Assembly (NCBI GenBank): GCA_017627115.1 | Contig: JAGAHK010000145.1 | Span: 1 to 23,650 of the forward strand | Source of the DNA: Bacillota bacterium | GTDB taxonomy: Bacteria; Bacillota; Clostridia; Lachnospirales; CAG-274 | Direction of reading: 5' to 3' | DNA: 23,650 bases | Translations under genes and position numbers: made by a program | The notes under the pieces: model-generated | What the model was told of the DNA's origin: nothing | What the model saw: the letters and a program-made list of their open reading frames with translations, nothing else | Database searches by the model: none | In this document: one piece after another, positions 1-8,229 of the stretch | Position numbering within the stretch: the first letter of the stretch is position 1 | Layout: every line of letters begins with the position of its first letter

Positions 1-161
1 GGAAACGCTGATTAAATTCAAAAAACAAAAATAATTTTAGCCGATGGCGGCGCATTTGTAGGCGACCATGCTAATGTGAAGCCTAACAGGCTGAACATAG
101 CAAACAGAGCCGTTAAGCAAATGCGCAAAATTATTTTTGGTATCCTTAAATCAGCATTTCC
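1..161. repeat. MITE-like inverted-repeat element (left edge cut by window)
   Basis: The two ends are imperfect inverted repeats. Bases 1-38 begin GGAAACGCTGATTAAA and end CAAAAATAATTTT. The reverse complement of 127-161 begins GGAAATGCTGATTTAA and ends CAAAAATAATTTT. The arms are about 35-38 nt and the unit is about 161 bp with no convincing ORF inside. This is the form expected of a non-autonomous miniature transposable element mobilised by an IS with a matching terminal repeat. I do not assign the IS family. The true left end may lie just outside the window. Confidence 0.6.
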
Positions 162-170
162 CTAAGGAAG

Positions 171-226
171 TCCCCCGCTTCTAAAGCGGGGGTGCTTACG
201 AGTATGCAGCAGAAATTTATTTCTGC
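171..226. other. Two consecutive perfect hairpins upstream of the ylbF-like gene
   Basis: The first hairpin pairs CCCCCGCTT (172-180) with AAGCGGGGG (184-192) around a 3-nt loop. The second pairs GCAGAAAT (209-216) with ATTTCTGC (219-226) around a 2-nt loop. Neither is followed by a T-run, so they do not look like ordinary intrinsic terminators. Closely spaced GC-rich hairpins of this kind occur at ends of IS200/IS605-type elements, and this could be such an end or a relic; that is inference. They could also structure the 5' leader of the gene starting at 274. The remaining bases 227-273 hold only the ribosome binding site. Confidence 0.5.
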
Positions 227-273
227 GGAATACGAATATCATTGACAAGTTTTTAGATACAGGAGGAAATACA

Positions 274-678
274 ATGGATAATTTAACAGCTGTTTTTGAT
301 TCTGCAAGAAAGCTTGCGGAGATGCTTTTGGAGACCGATGAGGGCAAGGCGCTCAACGATGCGCGCTATATTTTTGACGGCAACGAGGAGGCGCAGCAGA
401 TGTTTTCGGACTATGCGGCTTATCGTCAGCGCATACAGGTGAGGGCGAACAATGACGACATCACCGAAGAAGAACTTGAAAAAGAAAATGAGATCATTGC
501 CGCAAAGATAAAGGAACTTCAGCAGAACCCCGTTATCAGGGATCTGTTTATTGCGGAGCAGAATTTCAACAATATAGTAAACCATGTTATGAATGCATTT
601 AATGCAACACTTGCGGGCGATGACGGCTTGCAGGGCGGATGCAGCGGAAGCTGTGCTACCTGCGGCGGCTGCCATTGA
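274..678 (+). CDS. YlbF/YmcA-family protein with C-terminal cysteine cluster
   Basis: The gene encodes a 134-residue, mostly helical, acidic protein matching the YlbF/YmcA (Com_YlbF) family in length and in its long helices with a DITEEELEKE stretch. In Bacillus, YlbF, YmcA and YaaT form a complex that binds [4Fe-4S] clusters and influences RNase Y-dependent mRNA processing, competence and sporulation. Here the last 12 residues carry C123, C127, C130 and C133 (CxxxCxxCxxC then His), a plausible cluster-ligand set. The start follows AGGAGG at 260-265. mutS begins 38 bp downstream, recalling ymcA near mutSL in B. subtilis. Family membership is fairly safe; whether it is the YlbF or YmcA orthologue, and whether it binds Fe-S, is inference. 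Confidence 0.82.
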   Translation: MDNLTAVFDSARKLAEMLLETDEGKALNDARYIFDGNEEAQQMFSDYAAYRQRIQVRANNDDITEEELEKENEIIAAKIKELQQNPVIRDLFIAEQNFNNIVNHVMNAFNATLAGDDGLQGGCSGSCATCGGCH

Positions 679-716
679 GTTTGGCAAAACACATTTTTCA
701 GAAGGAGCAATACAAA

Positions 717-3311
717 ATGGCAAAGCTGACACCGATGATGGAGCAGTATATGCAGATAAAAAAGCAATACAAGTATGCACTGCTCTTTTACAGGCTCGGT
801 GATTTCTATGAGCTTTTTTATGATGATGCGCTTATTGCATCAAAGGAACTCGATATCGTGCTTACGGGCAAAAGTGTCGGTACGGACGAAAAGGCGCCCA
901 TGTGCGGCGTGCCTTTCCATGCGGCGGACAACTATATCGCAAAGCTTGTGAACAACGGCTTCAAAGTTGCCGTTTGCGAGCAGGTAGAGGACCCGAAGCT
1001 TGCAAAGGGCATTGTAAAGCGCGAGGTGGTGAGGGTCATCACGCCGGGTACCATTATGGATACCAATGCACTTGATGCCGACAGGAACAATTATATCCTC
1101 TGCATATTTGAGAACAAGACGGGCTTCGGCGTTTCCGCCTGCGATATAACCACGGGCGAGTATGTCGTTACGGAGCTCGGTGCGGAGGAGTTCAACAAAG
1201 TTGTTGACGAGATAGCGAAATTCTCCCCGTCCGAGATAATATGCAGCAGCGGTTTCGGCGAAGAACACAGAAAAAGCGTTGAAAATATATTCAATATAAA
1301 ACCCGAGGTATCCGAGGACTATAATTTTGATTTGCAGACGGCTGATATACTGCTTTGCAACCAGTTCAAAACGCTTAACCTTTACGGTTTCGGTCTGGAG
1401 GGCAAAAACTGCGCAATATCGGCTGCGGGCGCTCTGCTTGCCTATATTAAAGATGCACAGCGCAACGGTATGGAGAATATACAAACGCTTAAATATTACG
1501 AGCGTACAAACGGTATGGCGCTGGATATAAGCGCGCGCAGGCATCTTGAACTCACAAGCGCTCTTCGTGATGCAAAGGCGAAAAAAGGCACACTTTTGTG
1601 GGTGCTTGACGATACAAAGACCGCTATGGGCGCAAGGCTTTTGCTTAACCGCATAGAGCAGCCGCTTACGGATATACCGCAGATAGATTTCCGTCTTGAC
1701 GGCGTTGAGAAGATGAAGGAAAACGCTTTCGGCAGGAACGAACTGCGGGGGTATCTCAAAGGTGTTTACGATATAGAGCGTATTATGGGCAGGGCAGTCT
1801 ATGGGAATGCCGCCGCAAAGGATTTTCTTGCGCTGCGTGCCTCGCTTGCACTTCTGCCCGATATAGAAAGCGTTTTGCAGGGCTTCGACTGTGCGTTTGC
1901 AAGAACGCTGCTGCACGATTGGGACGACCTTTCGGACATACATACCCTGCTTTGCGAAAGTCTTATAGAGGAGCCTAAAGACGGCGTTGTAAAGGAAGAG
2001 GGCATTATCCGCCCGGGTTACGATGCCGAGATAGACAGGCTGCGTTCGGCTATGTCGGACGGATCGAATTGGCTTTTGAAAATGGAAAACGAGGAAAAGG
2101 AAAAAACGGGCATAAAGACCCTGCGTATACGCTATAACCGTGTACACGGCTATTATATCGAGGTCAGCAATTCTTATCTCGATCAGGTGCCCGATACCTA
2201 TATACGCCGCCAGACCCTTACAACGGGCGAAAGATTTATCAATCCCGAACTGAAAGAGCTTGAAGAGACCCTGCTTTCGGCAGATGAAAAGCTCAAAGAG
2301 CGTGAGTCAATGGTCTTTGCGGATATAAAAAAGCGTGTTTCCGACAGATACAGGGATATAATGCGCATGGCAGGTCTTGTTGCGGAGGCGGACTTTATCC
2401 AGAGTCTTGCCTGCGCTGCGGATAAATTCAACTACACAAGACCGCATATGACCGATAAAAGCGATATAATCATAAAAAACGGCAGGCATCCCGTTGTGGA
2501 ACAGCAGGAAAACTGTCGGTATATACCCAATGACAGCCTTATAAACGGCGCGGATAATATGGTCTCGATAATCACGGGCCCGAATATGGCAGGTAAATCC
2601 ACTTATATGAGGCAGGTGGCACTTATCGTGCTTATGGCGCAGATAGGCAGCTTTGTGCCTGCCGACAGTGCGGAGATAGGCATTGTTGACAGGATATTCA
2701 CCCGTGTCGGTGCTTCGGATGACCTTGCTTCGGGTCAGTCTACCTTTATGGTCGAGATGGTCGAGGTAGCAAACATACTCAACAACGCTACACAAAAAAG
2801 CCTGCTGGTGCTTGATGAGGTCGGCAGGGGTACTTCCACTTTTGACGGCATGAGCATTGCATGGGCGGTCATTGAATACATAGCAAAAATTATTAAGGCA
2901 AGAACACTGTTTTCAACGCATTATCAGGAGCTTACCGACCTTGCCGACAGGACGGACGGTATCAAAAACTATTGTGTAAGCGTTATGGAACAGGGTGATG
3001 ATGTTGTTTTCCTGCGCAAAATAAAAGAGGGCGTTGTGGATAAAAGCTACGGCGTACACGTTGCAAAGCTTGCGGGCGTGCCCTCGGCTGTGGTCAGGCG
3101 CGCCGACGAGGTATTGAATATCCTCGGGGATACGGGGCTGACCATGCTTTCGGATGCAAAGGGCAACTATATAGAACAAAGCAGTATTGATGTTAAAAAG
3201 GCGGAGCGTGATGCGGAGATCACCGACCACATCAAAAGCATCGACCTTGATGCGCTTTCACCGCGTGAGGCGTGGGAAATACTCTACAATATGAAAGCGG
3301 CATTGAATTAA
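717..3311 (+). CDS. mutS: DNA mismatch repair protein MutS
   Basis: MutS recognises mismatches and small loops and recruits MutL. The product is 864 residues, typical of bacterial MutS. The N-terminal mismatch-recognition domain has GDFYELF with the intercalating Phe-x-Glu (F30, E32). The C-terminal ATPase has Walker A GPNMAGKST at 621-629, the signature DDLASGQST, and Walker B LVLDE with D700/E701 followed by VGRGTS. The open frame extends upstream to 639, but that would overlap the previous gene. The ATG at 717 has GAAGGAG (701-707) at good spacing and gives the canonical MAKLTPMMEQY start. mutL follows 12 bp after the stop, so the two are surely co-transcribed. Confidence 0.98.
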   Translation: MAKLTPMMEQYMQIKKQYKYALLFYRLGDFYELFYDDALIASKELDIVLTGKSVGTDEKAPMCGVPFHAADNYIAKLVNNGFKVAVCEQVEDPKLAKGIVKREVVRVITPGTIMDTNALDADRNNYILCIFENKTGFGVSACDITTGEYVVTELGAEEFNKVVDEIAKFSPSEIICSSGFGEEHRKSVENIFNIKPEVSEDYNFDLQTADILLCNQFKTLNLYGFGLEGKNCAISAAGALLAYIKDAQRNGMENIQTLKYYERTNGMALDISARRHLELTSALRDAKAKKGTLLWVLDDTKTAMGARLLLNRIEQPLTDIPQIDFRLDGVEKMKENAFGRNELRGYLKGVYDIERIMGRAVYGNAAAKDFLALRASLALLPDIESVLQGFDCAFARTLLHDWDDLSDIHTLLCESLIEEPKDGVVKEEGIIRPGYDAEIDRLRSAMSDGSNWLLKMENEEKEKTGIKTLRIRYNRVHGYYIEVSNSYLDQVPDTYIRRQTLTTGERFINPELKELEETLLSADEKLKERESMVFADIKKRVSDRYRDIMRMAGLVAEADFIQSLACAADKFNYTRPHMTDKSDIIIKNGRHPVVEQQENCRYIPNDSLINGADNMVSIITGPNMAGKSTYMRQVALIVLMAQIGSFVPADSAEIGIVDRIFTRVGASDDLASGQSTFMVEMVEVANILNNATQKSLLVLDEVGRGTSTFDGMSIAWAVIEYIAKIIKARTLFSTHYQELTDLADRTDGIKNYCVSVMEQGDDVVFLRKIKEGVVDKSYGVHVAKLAGVPSAVVRRADEVLNILGDTGLTMLSDAKGNYIEQSSIDVKKAERDAEITDHIKSIDLDALSPREAWEILYNMKAALN

Positions 3312-3323
3312 AGGAAAGACAAA

Positions 3324-5402
3324 ATGGCAAAAATTCACGTACTTGACAGTAATTTAATAAATAAGATCGCCGCAGGTGAGGTGGTGGAGCGCCCCGCTTC
3401 GGTGGTAAAGGAGCTTGTGGAAAACTCCATTGATGCAGGCGCAAAAAACGTCACTATTGAGGTACAGAACGGCGGTATCAGCCTTATCAGGATAACCGAT
3501 AACGGCAGGGGCATACCCCGCGACGAGATAGAGACTGCGTTTCTGCGTCACGCAACAAGCAAGCTCAATACCTTTGACGACCTCGGCAATATACTTACTC
3601 TCGGTTTCCGCGGTGAGGCTCTTTCAAGCATTGCTTCGGTGGCGCAGGTGGAAGTTGTGACCATGACGTCGGAGGATGAAGCAGGCACAAGAATTTCGCT
3701 TGAGGGCGGCAAGATAACGGATAAACAGTCGTGTGCGGCGCAGGTCGGCACAGTGTTTACGGTGAGGAACCTGTTTTTCAATACGCCTGCAAGACGCAAA
3801 TTTCTTAAAAAGCCCGCAACGGAAAGCGGCTATATATCGGATGCGGTGTATAAGATCGCACTCGGACATCCCGAAATTGCGATAAAATTTATAAACAACG
3901 GCAGTGCGGTCTTTCAGACCAACGGCGGCGGTGAACTTAAAACGGCGGTGCTTTACATTTACGGCAGCGATATGGCGGCTTCGCTTATCCCCGTTGATGT
4001 GCAGAAAGACGGTTTCCGCATAAAAGGTCTTATCGGCAAACCCGAAATAAACCGCGGAAACCGCAGCTATGAGATATTTTTTATAAACGGCAGATATATC
4101 AAAAGTCCGCTTGTTGCACAGGCTGTGGAGGATGCCTACAAGGGCAGGGTCATGGTCGGCAAATTCCCCGTGTTTATGCTTGATCTGACTGTTCCGCCAA
4201 ACACTGTGGATGTGAATGTACATCCTGCAAAGCTTGAAGCGCGTTTTTCGGATGAGAACCTTGTTTATGACCTGATTTACGGCGCGGTTTTCAATGCACT
4301 CAAAAAAGAGGTGCTTATTCCGAAAGTCGAATGGGATGCGCCCAAAAACAAAAATGTCGATTTTCTGAAACCTGCGGAAATTGACAAGACTGCAAGCGAT
4401 AAAGAAGAAAGCCCCGCAAAAAACAGTGAAAAAGGTATTGAAACGGCGGCTGAAAAAACTGCCGAAAATGCCGTGAAAACGCCTGTTGAGTCGAAATCTG
4501 TCATAGAACGGACATCCGTGGAAAAGCCTGCGGAAGAGAATAAAGATGTACTTGTCTTTGCGGAACCGTCCACAAGGGATGAAAAAATGGGCGTCAGCCA
4601 AAAAATGAGCGAGGCTTATGATAGAATAATGCAGGGCGGCATAAAGGCGGAGAAAAACGAAAAGCCCGAGGATGAGCCGATAACGGAGCAAAAAGAGCGG
4701 ACTGCTGCTGTCACCGCACAGACCGCAGACAAGGCAGAAGAAAAGCCGGTTTTTGAACCGTCTGCGGAAAAGCCCGTTCAGCAGGATTTTCTTGATAAAA
4801 TAGACGATAAAAAGAGGTTTTTCAACAATTATAAGATAATCGGCCAGCTTTTCAATACGTATTGGATAATCGAACAGGGCAGCTCAATGTATATGATAGA
4901 CCAGCACGCGGCGCATGAACGTGCGTTGTATGAGGAACTTGTATCAAGGCTTAATGACGGCGAAAAACCCGTGAGTCAGCTGCTTTTGCAGCCGCTTGCG
5001 CTGAATATCACGCCTGCCGAGGCGGCGGTGATAGAAGAAAACCGCGAATTGCTGGAAAGCTTCGGTTTTGAGCTTGAACCTTTTGGCGCAAATGCTTACG
5101 CTTTGCGTGCCGTGCCCTATATCCTGCATGAACCGCAGGGTGCGGGCTTCTTTATGGAAATAATTGACGAGCTGCAAAAACAGCCCGTTTCAACACCGTA
5201 TCAGACAAAGCTCGATGCGGTCGCAACAATGAGCTGCAAGGCGGCAGTAAAGGGAAATGACAGACTCGGTTTTTCCGAGGCAAAGGAGCTTATAGAGCGT
5301 ATGCTCGGGCTTGAAAATCCGTTCAGCTGTCCGCACGGCAGACCTACTATAATAGAAATGACAAAGTATGAGCTTGAAAAGAAATTCAAGCGAATACAGT
5401 GA
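3324..5402 (+). CDS. mutL: DNA mismatch repair protein MutL (endonuclease type)
   Basis: MutL links mismatch recognition by MutS to strand incision and excision. The product is 692 residues. The GHKL ATPase part shows the catalytic E30 with N34 (KELVENSIDAG), DNGRGI at 59-64, GFRGEAL at 94-100, and the NTPARRKF motif. The C-terminal domain carries DQHAAHER at 526-533, fitting the DQHA(x)2E(x)4E metal motif, plus SCKAAVKGND and CPHGRPT (from C669). This is therefore the nicking type found in organisms without MutH. An Ala/Glu/Lys-rich linker of about 140 residues (roughly 350-490) is low complexity, as usual for MutL. The start is preceded by AAGGAAA. No MutH gene is in the window. Confidence 0.98.
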   Translation: MAKIHVLDSNLINKIAAGEVVERPASVVKELVENSIDAGAKNVTIEVQNGGISLIRITDNGRGIPRDEIETAFLRHATSKLNTFDDLGNILTLGFRGEALSSIASVAQVEVVTMTSEDEAGTRISLEGGKITDKQSCAAQVGTVFTVRNLFFNTPARRKFLKKPATESGYISDAVYKIALGHPEIAIKFINNGSAVFQTNGGGELKTAVLYIYGSDMAASLIPVDVQKDGFRIKGLIGKPEINRGNRSYEIFFINGRYIKSPLVAQAVEDAYKGRVMVGKFPVFMLDLTVPPNTVDVNVHPAKLEARFSDENLVYDLIYGAVFNALKKEVLIPKVEWDAPKNKNVDFLKPAEIDKTASDKEESPAKNSEKGIETAAEKTAENAVKTPVESKSVIERTSVEKPAEENKDVLVFAEPSTRDEKMGVSQKMSEAYDRIMQGGIKAEKNEKPEDEPITEQKERTAAVTAQTADKAEEKPVFEPSAEKPVQQDFLDKIDDKKRFFNNYKIIGQLFNTYWIIEQGSSMYMIDQHAAHERALYEELVSRLNDGEKPVSQLLLQPLALNITPAEAAVIEENRELLESFGFELEPFGANAYALRAVPYILHEPQGAGFFMEIIDELQKQPVSTPYQTKLDAVATMSCKAAVKGNDRLGFSEAKELIERMLGLENPFSCPHGRPTIIEMTKYELEKKFKRIQ

Positions 5403-5484
5403 TTTTTTTAAAGGCGAATAAAAAACAACAATGCCGTCAAGCACGGAAAACTATTTTAGGGCATTGAGAAGAGGAGGTACCGCC

Positions 5485-6666
5485 ATGAAGAAAAAAATAA
5501 TCGATGACAGAACTGTTGTATTCTTGGTTATGTCTGTGATAACGATAGTTTATATTGTCATATATTTGCAGATACAGCAAATGAGCGAACTTGCAGTCAG
5601 CCTGTCGCAGTTTGCCAACCGCGCGGAATGGAACGAACTTGCCGACAGTGCAATAGTCAGCGAGATAATCGCAAATGACCAGAACTGCTATATCCAGGTG
5701 TTCGGGGTCGAGCCCGAAGCGGCGGAGAGTGCAAAAAAAGGCTGCATTGTCAGGTTTTATCTTGAAAACCGTTCGGCAAACGACCTTACCTACAGTATGC
5801 AGCTTGACGGTCTTAATGCCATTGCCTGCACAGACGGCATTGCGCCCGTGGTAGAGGCAAAGCACAGCAAGATAGTTGAAATGTTTATAGACAAGAAGTA
5901 TCTTGAACTGTGCGGTACAAATACCGAAAAGTTTTCCGACCTTGAATTTGTATTCAAAATATATGATCATAACGATCCTTTCTATGCGGAGCTGAACAAG
6001 ACTTCAGAAACCAAAAACAACGAGATCGTGCAGATACCTGCGGAGCTGATGGAAGACAAGCCTGCGGATGTTTTTGAGGGCAGTGTGCATATTTATCCCT
6101 ATGGCAGAGAAAATGCCGTTAAATATATTGATATAAGAGGCGTGCAAAAAAATGATGAAGTTCTTTTGGACAATGAGAATGTGACGGTCACGGCTGTTGA
6201 TTATGCTGTTGAAAAGTCAGGCGCAGTTCTCGGCTTGCTTGTAACAAACAAGACCGATAAGGATATAGAACTGGTATATGATAAAGTCTATATCAACGAG
6301 ACGGAGATAGACGGTGAACTTGCCGTGATAAAGGCTCATGCAGGCAAGACCTCTTATGAGATATTCTCCGTTCCTGCCGAGCAGCTTAAAGCAAATGATA
6401 TTGATAAGATAAGAAAAATAGAGTTTGCCGAGGCGGAACCCGTTAAAACGGAGGGTGAAGCTGTAGATGCCGCCGACGGAAACGAAGATGGCGAGGTTTC
6501 AGAGATAGTATCGGAAAATGTTTCGGAGATCGCTTCGGAAAATGCTTCGGAAAATGCTTCGGAAAGTGCTTCGGAAAGTGTTTCGGAAAATTCTTCGGAA
6601 GAAACTACGGAAACGGCTGTTTACGACAATATAGTATATGCACCTAAAAAGGGAATGGTAAAATGA
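5485..6666 (+). CDS. Membrane-anchored extracytoplasmic protein with Ser-Glu repeat tail, function unknown
   Basis: I do not recognise the family. The protein has 393 residues from the ATG at 5485, which follows GAGGAGG (5471-5477). An earlier in-frame ATG at 5431 lacks a ribosome binding site and lies in a CAATGCC/GGCATTG stem. After a short charged N-terminus (MKKKIIDDR) comes one membrane helix at about residues 10-30, and the remainder is predicted outside. The body has two beta-rich segments, one ending near residue 180 and one around 195-320. Residues 339-374 are a four-residue Ser-Glu repeat. The stop overlaps nrdG as ATGA, so translation of the two is probably coupled, though no functional link is obvious. 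Confidence 0.8.
   Translation: MKKKIIDDRTVVFLVMSVITIVYIVIYLQIQQMSELAVSLSQFANRAEWNELADSAIVSEIIANDQNCYIQVFGVEPEAAESAKKGCIVRFYLENRSANDLTYSMQLDGLNAIACTDGIAPVVEAKHSKIVEMFIDKKYLELCGTNTEKFSDLEFVFKIYDHNDPFYAELNKTSETKNNEIVQIPAELMEDKPADVFEGSVHIYPYGRENAVKYIDIRGVQKNDEVLLDNENVTVTAVDYAVEKSGAVLGLLVTNKTDKDIELVYDKVYINETEIDGELAVIKAHAGKTSYEIFSVPAEQLKANDIDKIRKIEFAEAEPVKTEGEAVDAADGNEDGEVSEIVSENVSEIASENASENASESASESVSENSSEETTETAVYDNIVYAPKKGMVK
6499..6606 (+). repeat. In-frame 12-nt tandem repeat encoding SExx units
   Basis: About nine tandem copies of a degenerate 12-nt unit (core GCTTCGGAAAAT) encode consecutive four-residue units of the form Ser-Glu-x-x (SENA, SESA, SENV and similar) at residues 339-374 of the membrane-anchored protein. 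The central copies are nearly identical, so copy number could change by slippage without shifting frame. Confidence 0.85.
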
Positions 6667-7169
6667 AAATACGTTTGGCGGGAACGGTAAACGACAGCAT
6701 TGTAGACGGTACGGGCATAAGGTTTACGGTCTTTGTGCAGGGCTGTCCGCATAAGTGCAAAGGCTGCCACAATCCGCAGACACACGATTTTAACGGCGGT
6801 TATGACGCCGATACCGATGATATACTTGAACAGGCAAAGAAAAATCCGCTGCTCGAGGGGCTGACTTTCTCGGGCGGCGAGCCTTTTATGCAGCCTTTGC
6901 CGCTTTGTGACCTTGCCAAAAAGGCGCATAAGTCGGGCTTTAATATATTCTGCTACACGGGCTTTTTGTATGAACAGCTGCTTGAAGATGCGGAAAAGCG
7001 CAGCCTTCTTGACGAGGTGGATTTTCTGATAGACGGCCCGTTTATAGAGGAGCAGAAAAGCCTGCTGCTCACATTCCGCGGTTCAAAAAATCAGCGGATA
7101 ATAGATGTGAAAAAAAGCAGGGCGGCAGGTACTGTTGTGCTTGCGGATATCGAGGACGAGGAGATCTGA
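6663..7169 (+). CDS. nrdG: Anaerobic ribonucleotide reductase activating protein NrdG
   Basis: NrdG is a radical SAM activase that installs the glycyl radical on the class III ribonucleotide reductase NrdD under anoxia. The 168-residue product has the cluster motif CPHKCKGC with C28, C32 and C35 (Cx3Cx2C), followed by HNPQTHDF. The SAM-binding glycine motif SGGEP follows at roughly residues 74-78 (within TFSGGEPF), and IDGPF comes later, all typical of NrdG. The length matches the family (about 155-175). It begins inside the previous stop codon (ATGA). The partner nrdD is not adjacent; the next gene is an S2P-like membrane protein 3 bp downstream. A different glycyl-radical activase is possible, but the short size argues for NrdG. 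Confidence 0.9.
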   Translation: MKIRLAGTVNDSIVDGTGIRFTVFVQGCPHKCKGCHNPQTHDFNGGYDADTDDILEQAKKNPLLEGLTFSGGEPFMQPLPLCDLAKKAHKSGFNIFCYTGFLYEQLLEDAEKRSLLDEVDFLIDGPFIEEQKSLLLTFRGSKNQRIIDVKKSRAAGTVVLADIEDEEI

Positions 7170-7172
7170 TAA

Positions 7173-7829
7173 ATGAATAATATGGTTTATTTATATTATA
7201 TTGCGCAGATACTTTCACTGCTTCTGTGCTTTTACGTGTTTGAGATGACAAAATCGGTGGTTTCGACATTGCAGGGCGACCCGACACCGAAACAGCATAA
7301 AATGCTGACTTTAAATATATTCAGATATTTTGAGCCCATCGGTTTTTTGCTTGGCTTTTTCTTCGGCTACGGCTGGGGTCAGCCTGCACCCGTTGCATCG
7401 AGATATTATAAAGACCGCAAATCGGGTGCTTTTATCACCTATACCGCGCCTATCATAGTTTCCGTTATACTTGCCGTTGTTTTCGATATTATCGGCAAAC
7501 TTGTGCTCAAAGGCTTTGGGCAGGCTTTTTACGGCACTGCCGAAAGTGTCGGCTTCGGTACGATGGGCATTATCTTTTTGTATTCGCTGATAAGGCAAAT
7601 ATCGGAGACTTTTCTCAGACTTGCGGTATTCAACCTTATCCCGATACCGCCTATGTGCGGCAGCGAGATATTAAAGTGCTTTTTAAGCCCCAATGCTGCT
7701 TTCAAATACGGTCAGAATACCGCAATACTGCAAATGGTGTTTTTGATGCTGTGGTTTTTCGGTATGATAACGCCGAATCTCGATATGGCGGTTAATGCGT
7801 TGGGAAATGTGCTGTTTGCATTGTTTTGA
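7173..7829 (+). CDS. Site-2 protease-like (M50) membrane protein lacking metal ligands
   Basis: The 218-residue, highly hydrophobic protein has about five or six membrane segments. It follows the pattern of short bacterial M50/S2P proteases: a first helix, then GDPTPKQHKMLTLN, then EPIGFLLGFFFGYGW with a following PAPV, and finally NLIPIPP at 154-160. The zinc site is destroyed. The usual HExxH is FEMTK (F23, E24, K27), and the aspartate of NLIPIPPxDG is C162. Only the glutamate remains, so it is probably not a zinc peptidase. In many Firmicutes an intact S2P gene precedes scpA-scpB, and these genes follow here after an insertion. A start at 7173 is supported by GAGGAG upstream. Fold assignment is confident; inactivity is inference. 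Confidence 0.8.
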   Translation: MNNMVYLYYIAQILSLLLCFYVFEMTKSVVSTLQGDPTPKQHKMLTLNIFRYFEPIGFLLGFFFGYGWGQPAPVASRYYKDRKSGAFITYTAPIIVSVILAVVFDIIGKLVLKGFGQAFYGTAESVGFGTMGIIFLYSLIRQISETFLRLAVFNLIPIPPMCGSEILKCFLSPNAAFKYGQNTAILQMVFLMLWFFGMITPNLDMAVNALGNVLFALF

Positions 7830-7857
7830 ATTTATTTAAAAAATAAAAGAATGCCTC

Positions 7858-7886
7858 TTGATTTGTCGTTACATTTGCGTTACAAT
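7858..7886 (+). promoter_or_regulatory. Sigma-A-type promoter for the toxin-antitoxin/immunity/scpAB genes
   Basis: TTGATT (7858-7863) and TACAAT (7881-7886) are separated by 17 bp and lie 39 bp before the antitoxin ATG. No terminator is visible between this point and the end of scpB, so it may also serve scpAB. Confidence 0.6.
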
Positions 7887-7925
7887 ATATACAGAATGTG
7901 AATGTATAAATCGGGAGGTGTTTTT

Positions 7926-8228
7926 ATGGAAAAGACAGCAACATTAAATTTAAGAGTAAATCCCGTGGTTAAGGAACGCGCAGAAGAAGTTTTGACAAAG
8001 CTTGGTGTTCCTATGTCAACCGCGATAGATATGTATCTTAATCAGATATATCTTACGGGAGGTATACCTTTTGCGGTAACTTTGCCAAAAGCACCCGACA
8101 GTCTTAATATGGACATGATGTCGGATGATGAATTGGTTGAAAAACTGCAAAAAGGCTATGATGATATATCATTAGGCAAGGTGAAAAACGCAGCAGAGGC
8201 GTTTGCCGCGTTCAAAGAAAGGCATTGA
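7926..8228 (+). CDS. RelB/DinJ-family antitoxin
   Basis: The 100-residue protein starts at an ATG after GGGAGG (7913-7918); an in-frame ATG at 7902 has no ribosome binding site. The N-terminus reads as a ribbon-helix-helix DNA-binding segment: a short strand ATLNLRVNP, then helices KERAEEVLTKLG and STAIDMYLNQIYLTGGIPF, the hallmark of RelB/DinJ antitoxins. The C-terminal half (DDELVEKLQKGYDD...) would wrap the toxin. Antitoxins of this type neutralise their toxin and repress their own promoter with it. The toxin begins one base after this stop. Confidence 0.9.
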   Translation: MEKTATLNLRVNPVVKERAEEVLTKLGVPMSTAIDMYLNQIYLTGGIPFAVTLPKAPDSLNMDMMSDDELVEKLQKGYDDISLGKVKNAAEAFAAFKERH

Positions 8229-8229
8229 T

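Noticed and set aside
242..247. TTGACA as a -35 box for the ylbF-like gene
   Set aside because: At 17-bp spacing the -10 position falls on the ribosome binding site region, with no TATAAT-like hexamer.
639..716. Upstream extension of mutS by 26 residues
   Set aside because: It overlaps the end of the ylbF-like gene; the ATG at 717 has a good ribosome binding site and the conserved N-terminus.
840..2147. 435-residue open frame antisense to mutS
   Set aside because: It lies wholly inside a textbook mutS, has no ribosome binding site and no recognisable motif; long antisense frames follow from the codon bias of the real gene.
3624..4691. 355-residue open frame antisense to mutL
   Set aside because: It overlaps conserved mutL domains and its composition (many F, R, H, C) is that of a shadow frame.
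6499..6606. Tandem repeats as a CRISPR-like array
   Set aside because: The units are 12 nt, contiguous and in frame with a coding region; there are no spacers.
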